64,000 bases of DNA from the NCBI RefSeq assembly GCF_947500835.1, contig NZ_CANMTQ010000015.1, forward strand, positions 1 to 64,000. Direction: 5' to 3'. Shown one piece after another: positions 58,519 to 64,000 of the stretch; the first letter of the stretch is position 1, and each line of letters opens with the position of its first letter. Position numbers and translations under genes: made by a program. The DNA comes from an uncultured Halomonas sp. (GTDB lineage: Bacteria; Pseudomonadota; Gammaproteobacteria; Pseudomonadales; Halomonadaceae). The notes beneath the pieces were generated by a model. That model was not told the DNA's origin, did no database searches, and worked only from the letters and a program-made list of their open reading frames with translations.

Positions 58519-58758
58519 ATGGCTCGATCCACTGACCGTTTACGTGCTCTGGCCATCGCCAGTCAAGCCACCGGATTTGTGCTGATCATTGCCCTGGAAA
58601 CCTGGCTGGGAGACGCGGCCCGGCCCTGGCAGGGAGCGACGCTGGCTGGAATGCTGATGGCAGCGGTCTGGATTGCGCTGGTGCGGCTATACCGGCGTAA
58701 CCGTCAGCGCAAGGCGGCGGTCGAGCGAGCGCGTGCAAATGAGCATGAAGATGTCTGA
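58519..58758 (+). CDS. small two-helix membrane protein of unknown function
   Basis: A 79 aa protein, MARSTDRLRALAIASQATGF onward, with two hydrophobic segments (about residues 11-29 and 37-56) and a highly basic, then acidic, C-terminal tail (RLYRRNRQRKAAVERARANEHEDV in part). GGAG at 58509-58512 supports the ATG at 58519. TACAAT at 58444-58449 may be a -10 element. I do not recognise the family. It lies divergent from the TlpA-like gene. Confidence 0.6.
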   Translation: MARSTDRLRALAIASQATGFVLIIALETWLGDAARPWQGATLAGMLMAAVWIALVRLYRRNRQRKAAVERARANEHEDV

Positions 58759-58836
58759 GATAATCGATTGACCTGACCTAACCCGCCTATTTTCTTCCCA
58801 CACGCTAAACGCAAAAGCCTTAGAGCGATAATCATA

Positions 58837-58898
58837 TTGCGTATTACGCAAACGCCATAAGCGTCTATGCTTCAAAAACCAGGATGTTTCTGAAGCAT
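58837..58898. promoter_or_regulatory. two palindromes upstream of the ATP-grasp gene
   Basis: TTGCGTATTACGCAA (58837-58851) is a perfect 7-bp inverted repeat around one base, typical of a dimeric repressor site. At 58867-58898, ATGCTTCAAAAAC and GTTTCTGAAGCAT form 13-bp arms with one mismatch around a 6-bp spacer. Both lie in the 227-bp gap ahead of the ATP-grasp gene, which otherwise holds no gene. A regulator is not identified in the window. Confidence 0.5.
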
Positions 58899-58985
58899 GT
58901 GACGAGAAGGGGAGAGTCAACTGCCTGCCTCGCCGTGATCGACCAGTGCTTCATTACAAAACGAAAGTGCATGGGAGAGGCCGTC

Positions 58986-60287
58986 ATGAAACAGCGCAAT
59001 ATCTTCATCGTAGGGCTCAACGACTTCAATCGCGAACGACTGCGAACCCTGCGCGGTGCCGAACATTACAACTTTCATGGCGTTATCGATCCCGCTGAGG
59101 TCTATGAAACGGAACACTTTCCCATCGAGGACATGCTCAAGCGTGCGGAAAAGCAGCTGAGTGAATTCGATGAGCCCATCGATGCAATTGCCGGCTACAT
59201 GGACTTTCCTGTCTCGACCATGCTGCCGCTTTTGTGCGAACGGTTCGACACTCGCACCACCAGCCTCGAGAGCCTGCTCAAGTGCGAGCACAAGTACTGG
59301 AGTCGTCTAGCTCAACGGGATGTGATCGGCAACTATATCCCACGTTTTACCGCCTTCGATCCTTTCGACGACAGCGCCCTTGCGCATATCGGTGAGGCTG
59401 GGCTGTACTTTCCCTTCTTCGTCAAGCCGATCAAGTCCTCCGGGTCGCGGCTGGGTTTTCGCATCGACAGCCCCGAGGATTTCACTGCGGCCGTGGCACG
59501 ACTGCGGGAGGACATCGGTCTGATCTCCGAGCCGTTCAATTTCGTGCTCGATCAGGCCAATCTGCCGGACAAGGTGCGCCAGGTGGATGGCGGCTACTGC
59601 ATGGCGGAAGAGATCATCGGCGGCTGGCAGTGCACCGTGGAAGGCTATGTCTACCAGGGAGAGGTGGTGTCTTACGGCATCGTCGATTCGATTCGCTATC
59701 CTCAGGTGTTGAGCTTTTTCTATTACCGCTATCCCTCGAAGCTGCCAAAGCATATCCAGGCCAAGATGCGGGAGCTGACCAATACCATCATGGCCCACAT
59801 CGGCTACGACAATGCGGCCTTCAACGTCGAATACTTCTGGGATGAAATGCAGAACCGCATCTGGCTGCTCGAGATCAATACCCGTATCTCCCAATCCCAC
59901 TGCGATTTGTTCGAGAAGGTCGACGGGGTCAGCAACCAGCAGGTCACCATTGATCTGGCCTTGGGGTTGTCGCCGGACATGCCGCGACGACACGGTGATT
60001 TTGCGGTGGCGGGCAAGTTCTTCTACCGGGTGTTCTTCGTCGATGCGGTGGTCACCCGAGTGCCCAGCGACGAAGAGATCGACGCCCTGCAGCAGGAATT
60101 CCCCGGCACCGTCATCGCCTTGCAGGTAGAAGTGGGTACCCAGCTGTCGTCACTGCCGGAGCAGGACAGCTACAGCTTCGCCCTGGCCTATGTGTGGATG
60201 GGGGCAGACGATGACGAAGCGCTGGAAGCCAACTATCGGCGCCTAGCGGACAAGCTGCTCTTCGAGTTCGAAGAGGTCGTGGGGTAG
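58986..60287 (+). CDS. ATP-grasp ligase family protein of unknown substrate
   Basis: A 433 aa ATP-grasp protein, expected to join a carboxylate to an amine or thiol through an acyl-phosphate. It has a small N-terminal Rossmann-like domain (QRNIFIVGLNDFNRERL), the central lysine FFVKPIKSSGSRLGF (about residues 140-155), and the magnesium-binding end of the fold, WLLEINTRISQSHCDLFEKVDG (about 295-316). It then extends by about 115 residues beyond the core. ATG at 58986 behind GGGAGAGG. It is paired with a CocE/NonD hydrolase gene 56 bp downstream. No carrier protein or sporulation/peptidoglycan genes are nearby, so neither D-Ala ligase nor glutathione-type assignment is supported. Confidence 0.8.
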   Translation: MKQRNIFIVGLNDFNRERLRTLRGAEHYNFHGVIDPAEVYETEHFPIEDMLKRAEKQLSEFDEPIDAIAGYMDFPVSTMLPLLCERFDTRTTSLESLLKCEHKYWSRLAQRDVIGNYIPRFTAFDPFDDSALAHIGEAGLYFPFFVKPIKSSGSRLGFRIDSPEDFTAAVARLREDIGLISEPFNFVLDQANLPDKVRQVDGGYCMAEEIIGGWQCTVEGYVYQGEVVSYGIVDSIRYPQVLSFFYYRYPSKLPKHIQAKMRELTNTIMAHIGYDNAAFNVEYFWDEMQNRIWLLEINTRISQSHCDLFEKVDGVSNQQVTIDLALGLSPDMPRRHGDFAVAGKFFYRVFFVDAVVTRVPSDEEIDALQQEFPGTVIALQVEVGTQLSSLPEQDSYSFALAYVWMGADDDEALEANYRRLADKLLFEFEEVVG

Positions 60288-60343
60288 TGTTCCATTGCCA
60301 ACATCCGGTTCTTTTTCGATCGTCAGCGGAGTCATAGCGGTCT

Positions 60344-62386
60344 ATGCATATCGTCACGGAATTTCCCCGAGAGGTCTTCGAAGAAGAGACCTGGATTACC
60401 CTGGCCGATGGTTGCCGACTGGGGGTGCGCATCTGGCGGCCAGTGGATGCAGAAGCGCATCCGGTGCCGGCTATCCTCGAATATCTGCCTTATCGCAAGC
60501 GCGATCTGACCGCGGTGCGGGATGCCCAGACACACCCCTACTGGGCGGGTCACGGCTATGCCGGGGTGCGGGTCGACATTCGCGGTACCGGCGAGTCCGA
60601 TGGCGTGCTCACCGACGAATATCTGCAGCAGGAACTGGATGACGGCGTCGAGATTCTGGCCTGGCTGGAAGCGCAGCCCTGGTGTACCGGCGACGTGGGC
60701 ATGGTGGGCATCTCCTGGGGCGGCTTCAACGGCCTGCAGATCGCCGCGCTGCAGCCGCCGCAGCTCAAGGCAGTGATCACCTTGTGCTCCACGGACGATC
60801 GTTACGCGGACGACATTCATCACATGGGCGGCTGCCTGCTGGGAGATAATTTGTCCTGGGCGTCCACCATGTTCGATGGCAACGCCTCGCCCCCGGACCC
60901 GGCACTGGTCGGCGAGCGCTGGCGCGACATGTGGCTCGAACGGCTCGATGGTAGCGGTCATTGGCTACCCATCTGGCTCGAGCATCAGCGGCGCGACGAG
61001 TACTGGAAGCATGGGTCCGTATGCGAGGATTTCTCTCTCATCAAATGCCCGGTCTATGCCATCAGCGGTTGGGCGGACGGTTACTGTAACGCCGTGTTCC
61101 GCCTGCTCGATGGGCTCGATGTACCGCGCAAGGGGCTGGTCGGCCCCTGGGCGCACAAGTACCCGCATCTTGGCGTGCCGGGGCCGGCCATCGGCTTCAT
61201 GCAGGAATCCTTGCGCTGGTGGGATCAATGGCTCAAGGGTGAGGAGACCGGCATCATGGACGAACCCATGCTGCGAGTCTGGATGCAGGATAGCGTGCCG
61301 CCTTCGGCACGCTATGATACGCGCCCCGGTCGTTGGGTCAGCGAGCCGACCTGGCCGTCGCCGCGTATCGCACCGCAGATATTCCGCTTGACCAGCGGTC
61401 ACGATCTGCTGCCTGAGGCAGCGAATGCGCCGGCGATGCAAGCCGTCGACGATGTGCCATTGACGGCACGCTCGCCGCTTTCCGTGGGTCTGTATGCGGG
61501 TAAATGGTGTTCTTACAATGCGCCGCCGGATCTGCCCCACGATCAACGGGATGAAGACGGCGGCTCGTTGATTTTCCAGACCGCACGGCTTGAAGAGGCG
61601 CTTGAGATCTGCGGTCAATGCGAAGTCGAGCTCGATATCGAAGCCGACCAACCGGTGGCCATGGTGGCCCTGCGGTTGAGCGACATTGCAACGGATGATA
61701 AAGCCACCCGGGTGTCCTACGGGCTGCTCAACCTGACTCACCGCGACAGCGATGAGTTTCCCGAGGCGCTCGAGCCGGGCAAGCGTTATCGTGTGCGCGT
61801 CAAACTCAAGCATATTGCCCAGCAGTTCGCCGCCGGCCATGCCATTCGCTTGTCGCTGTCCACCAGCTATTGGCCACTGGCCTGGCCGGCACCGGTGCCG
61901 GTCAAATTGACTATCCACCCCGCTACCAGCCACCTGATTCTACCGTGTCGTGCCCCTCAGCCCGAAGAAGAGGCGGCCCTGCCTGCCTTTGGCGAGCCGG
62001 AAGGCGCCCCGGCGCTTGCCCGTACCCTGATTCAGCCCAGCCAGGAAGAATGGCGGGTGATTCGCGATCTGGCCAACGACAAGACCACCCTTGAAGTAAT
62101 CAATGATGAAGGCAGCTATCGTCTCGATGATATCGATCTCACCATCGCCGCCAAGGTGACCGAGCGCTATAGCTATGCCTACGGCCATTACGACAGCCTG
62201 AGCGGCTGGACCGAATGGAAGCGCACCTTCCGCCGGGGCGACTGGCAGGTGCGCACCGTGGCCCGCACTCTGATGACCTCAAGCGCCGAGCACTTTCGCA
62301 TGCGGGCGACCCTGGACGCCTATGAAGGGGAGAGTCGCATATTCTCCAAGTCCTGGGACGAGGAAATCCCGCGAGATCTTGTGTGA
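60344..62386 (+). CDS. CocE/NonD family serine hydrolase (X-Pro dipeptidyl-peptidase-like)
   Basis: A 680 aa S15/CocE-type hydrolase: alpha/beta-hydrolase domain with nucleophile motif GISWGG (Ser124), an acid in SGWADGY, and histidine in GPWAHKYPH, so the triad appears complete. A C-terminal jelly-roll domain follows (about 400-680). The family cleaves esters and X-Pro or other amides; the substrate is not predictable. No signal peptide is seen, so it should be cytoplasmic. It lies 56 bp after the ATP-grasp gene on the same strand, and the pair may make and degrade, or tailor, the same amide or peptide-like compound; this is inference. Confidence 0.85.
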   Translation: MHIVTEFPREVFEEETWITLADGCRLGVRIWRPVDAEAHPVPAILEYLPYRKRDLTAVRDAQTHPYWAGHGYAGVRVDIRGTGESDGVLTDEYLQQELDDGVEILAWLEAQPWCTGDVGMVGISWGGFNGLQIAALQPPQLKAVITLCSTDDRYADDIHHMGGCLLGDNLSWASTMFDGNASPPDPALVGERWRDMWLERLDGSGHWLPIWLEHQRRDEYWKHGSVCEDFSLIKCPVYAISGWADGYCNAVFRLLDGLDVPRKGLVGPWAHKYPHLGVPGPAIGFMQESLRWWDQWLKGEETGIMDEPMLRVWMQDSVPPSARYDTRPGRWVSEPTWPSPRIAPQIFRLTSGHDLLPEAANAPAMQAVDDVPLTARSPLSVGLYAGKWCSYNAPPDLPHDQRDEDGGSLIFQTARLEEALEICGQCEVELDIEADQPVAMVALRLSDIATDDKATRVSYGLLNLTHRDSDEFPEALEPGKRYRVRVKLKHIAQQFAAGHAIRLSLSTSYWPLAWPAPVPVKLTIHPATSHLILPCRAPQPEEEAALPAFGEPEGAPALARTLIQPSQEEWRVIRDLANDKTTLEVINDEGSYRLDDIDLTIAAKVTERYSYAYGHYDSLSGWTEWKRTFRRGDWQVRTVARTLMTSSAEHFRMRATLDAYEGESRIFSKSWDEEIPRDLV

Positions 62387-62470
62387 GCGATGTGATTCGG
62401 CGGGTCGCCAATGTGAAGAAAGCACATGCTGTATCGTCAGCACTTGTCCCATACCAACCAAGGAAGATAG

Positions 62471-62881
62471 ATGATCATGCAGATCCTGGTTCTTTATGCC
62501 ATCACCGCTGTCATATTTCTCGGCCTGGACGCCGTCGGTCTGAGCAAGATCATGCGGCCGCTGTTCGAAACGCATATCTCGAGCATGCTGCGCGATGATG
62601 TACAGATGGTGGCGGCAACGATTTTCTACCTGATCTATGTGGCGGGGCTGCTTTACTTCGTTTCTGTGCCTGCGCTGCGGGGCAACGCCCCAATGATGGC
62701 ATTGTTGAACGGTGCGATTCTTGGAGCGATCGCTTATGGCACCTTCGAATTCACGGCGTTTTCGGTGCTCAAGGGCTGGCACTGGCAGATGGTCGCCACG
62801 GATGTGGTCTGGGGTACGGTATTGACCGGATTTTCCGCCTGGGCGGGGGTCATGCTGACGCGCTGGATCATGCCGGGCTGA
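62471..62881 (+). CDS. DUF2177 family membrane protein
   Basis: A 136 aa protein with four hydrophobic segments, matching DUF2177: VIFLGLDAVGLSKIMRPLFE, then ATIFYLIYVAGLLYF, and the conserved GAILGAIAYGTFEFTAFSVLKGW motif. Function unknown. AGGAAG at 62461-62466 precedes the ATG; an alternative ATG lies two codons downstream. In Pseudomonas putida DUF2177 genes occur in the photolyase/LitR cluster, whereas here the gene stands apart, 85 bp after the hydrolase. Confidence 0.8.
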   Translation: MIMQILVLYAITAVIFLGLDAVGLSKIMRPLFETHISSMLRDDVQMVAATIFYLIYVAGLLYFVSVPALRGNAPMMALLNGAILGAIAYGTFEFTAFSVLKGWHWQMVATDVVWGTVLTGFSAWAGVMLTRWIMPG

Positions 62882-62910
62882 AGTGGTCGTTATTCAAGGC
62901 GTCAGTGCGG

Positions 62911-63837
62911 TCAATCACCATCCTTTTTAAAGGCCTCGATCACCGGCTTGCCCCGCCAGACATCAGGCGTTTCCAGCCCCAGAACATAAGCGATGGTAGC
63001 GGCGGTATCGTAGGTTATGATCGGGAACTCTAATTCCCCTTGCGCCGGGACGTTTTTCCCATAAATGATCCAGGGAATCTCCATTTCGAGTAGCGTTTGA
63101 CCACCATGCCCTTTGCCGATTCCTCCATGATCCGCTGTGAAGATGATCACAGCGTCGTTCAACATATCGTTTTCTTCCAGGACGCCGAGAAACCGGCCTA
63201 CAAAGCCATCTATCATTTCCACTTTTTCATAATATTCCGGTGTGTCATGGCCTATTTCATGACCGATGCTATCCGGCTCATTGAAATGAATGGACGTAAG
63301 CGCGGGCTTCTCATCGACGATGAATTCAAGCGCCTTTTCCAGCGTGTTTTCTTCGCTGTGGCCGTTGTAATCAAGATCGACCCAGGGTTTTTCGAAAAGA
63401 TAACCTATCCCCTCCCAAGTGTAGGAAACGCCTTTCTTGGCTTCGGGTCTTTGTTTTTCCAGTAGGCTGAAGATGGTAGGAAAGATCCCTGTATCACCTA
63501 CGACACGCGACGGTATTTCAGGTGTCTGGCTGCCCCATTCGGTGTAACCGTGCAGCACCGGGTCCGACCCCATGAGCATTGAGGCCCAGTTAACGGCACT
63601 GGAAGAAGGCAGGACCGAGCGCGCTTTGAGGGAATAGGCCCCATCTTTCATCATCTTTCTTAAATTCGGAACCTTTGCCTTATCAAACGCATAGGCCCCG
63701 AAGCCATCGGAGCCGATCAGAATCACGTGCTTGGCCAGAGCTTCCGGTTTCTCATCTTTTTCTTTGGCAACAGAAAAAGATGAGAAACCGAGTGTCAGCA
63801 TTATGATAAACGTCAAACATTTGACTGAATTCGCCAT
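62911..63837 (-). CDS. exported type I phosphodiesterase / alkaline-phosphatase superfamily protein
   Basis: A 308 aa protein with an N-terminal signal peptide (NSVKCLTFIIMLTLGFSSFSVA) and the nucleotide pyrophosphatase/phosphodiesterase fold. Metal ligands are visible in VILIGSDGFG, EPDSIGHEIGH, and IIFTADHGGIGKGHGG; the nucleophile region is PSSSAVNWASMLMGSDPVLHGYTEW. It should hydrolyse phosphodiester or phosphate bonds in the periplasm; the substrate is unknown. Start ATG at 63837 uses GGAG 9 bp upstream. The gene is visibly richer in A and T than its neighbours and lies next to a tRNA gene, which suggests acquisition by transfer. Confidence 0.83.
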   Translation of the reverse strand: MANSVKCLTFIIMLTLGFSSFSVAKEKDEKPEALAKHVILIGSDGFGAYAFDKAKVPNLRKMMKDGAYSLKARSVLPSSSAVNWASMLMGSDPVLHGYTEWGSQTPEIPSRVVGDTGIFPTIFSLLEKQRPEAKKGVSYTWEGIGYLFEKPWVDLDYNGHSEENTLEKALEFIVDEKPALTSIHFNEPDSIGHEIGHDTPEYYEKVEMIDGFVGRFLGVLEENDMLNDAVIIFTADHGGIGKGHGGQTLLEMEIPWIIYGKNVPAQGELEFPIITYDTAATIAYVLGLETPDVWRGKPVIEAFKKDGD

Positions 63838-63891
63838 AAAGATAAGCTCCATTGATAGTGATTATTCTGTGGCTCCGACACCAGCACAAAG

Positions 63892-63931
63892 AAAAACCGC
63901 CACTCAACATAGCGTGTGAGTGGCGGTTTTT
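63892..63931 (-). terminator. bidirectional intrinsic terminator behind tRNA-Pro
   Basis: AAAAACCGCCACTCA (63892-63906) and TGAGTGGCGGTTTTT (63917-63931) form a perfect 15-bp inverted repeat around a 10-nt loop, with T runs on both strands. It lies 11 bp beyond the tRNA 3' end. Confidence 0.92.
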
Positions 63932-63942
63932 AATATCTTTTC

Positions 63943-64000
63943 TGGTCGGAGTAGCAGGATTCGAACCTACGACCTCTGCCTCCCGAAGGCAGCGCTCTAC
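63943..64000 (-). tRNA. tRNA-Pro (CGG), 5' part outside the window
   Basis: Reading the minus strand, the visible part has the D-arm end, anticodon stem CTGCC-TTCGGGA-GGCAG with CGG at 63983-63985, T-loop GGTTCGAATCC, acceptor 3' strand and an encoded CCA (63943-63945). The 5' end lies beyond base 64000. Confidence 0.9.

Noticed and set aside
60965..61933. A 322-codon minus-strand frame inside the CocE/NonD hydrolase gene
   Set aside because: It is fully antisense to a protein with intact catalytic motifs, and has no recognisable family.

Overview
This window comes from a gammaproteobacterium, most likely a member of the Halomonadaceae (Halomonas and relatives). The basis is the gene order birA-coaX-tRNA cluster-secE-nusG-rplKAJL-rpoBC-str-S10-spc-alpha, the neighbours uvrA/yajR/ssb and fabAB, and protein sequences close to the Pseudomonas/Halomonas side of the class. 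No genome-wide comparison could be run, so the genus is an inference.

Bases 1-33150 are a nearly unbroken information-processing block on the + strand. It holds a possible 5S rRNA 3' end with a terminator, birA and coaX, tRNA-Tyr/Gly/Thr/Trp, secE-nusG, the L11/L1/L10/L12 genes, rpoB-rpoC, the str operon (rpsL-rpsG-fusA-tuf), the S10 and spc operons ending in secY-rpmJ, and the alpha operon (rpsM-rpsK-rpsD-rpoA-rplQ). The intergenic gaps carry RNA structures expected for autogenous control by L1 and L10, plus the rplL-rpoB attenuator and processing stem. The most striking observation is in the gap between rpsJ and rplC: about 52 nt that align without gaps to domain I of 23S rRNA (the L4/L24 binding region), including compensatory stem changes, and that abut the rplC ribosome binding site. 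This looks like an rRNA-mimic control element for L4 lying inside the operon rather than in its leader. The second tuf gene usually found between tRNA-Thr and tRNA-Trp is absent.

Bases 33240-44660 hold uvrA, a YajR-type MFS transporter, ssb, a 3-methyladenine DNA glycosylase, an RmlD-like protein coupled to a PlsC-type acyltransferase, the unsaturated fatty acid operon fabA-fabB, and a membrane PAS-GGDEF-EAL protein.

Bases 44660-54560 form a light/stress-type cluster: a LitR/CarH-like MerR regulator, CPD photolyase, short-chain dehydrogenase, FAD amine-oxidase-like protein, DUF1365 protein, cyclopropane-synthase-like methyltransferase and DUF2878 membrane protein, all on the minus strand and mostly with overlapping start and stop codons. 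Next to it are a renalase-like flavoprotein, a CbiX-like protein and a divergent TIGR01777 epimerase. Three intergenic gaps of this cluster carry related TGTACA/TGTATA motifs, suggesting one regulon. The regulator lacks the usual cobalamin-ligand histidine and the methyltransferase lacks two expected CFA-synthase bicarbonate ligands.

Bases 54555-64000 hold rapA, a TlpA-like thioredoxin with a membrane domain, a small membrane protein, an uncharacterised ATP-grasp ligase paired with a CocE/NonD hydrolase behind two strong palindromes, a DUF2177 membrane protein, and an AT-richer phosphodiesterase gene next to a partial tRNA-Pro at the window edge.
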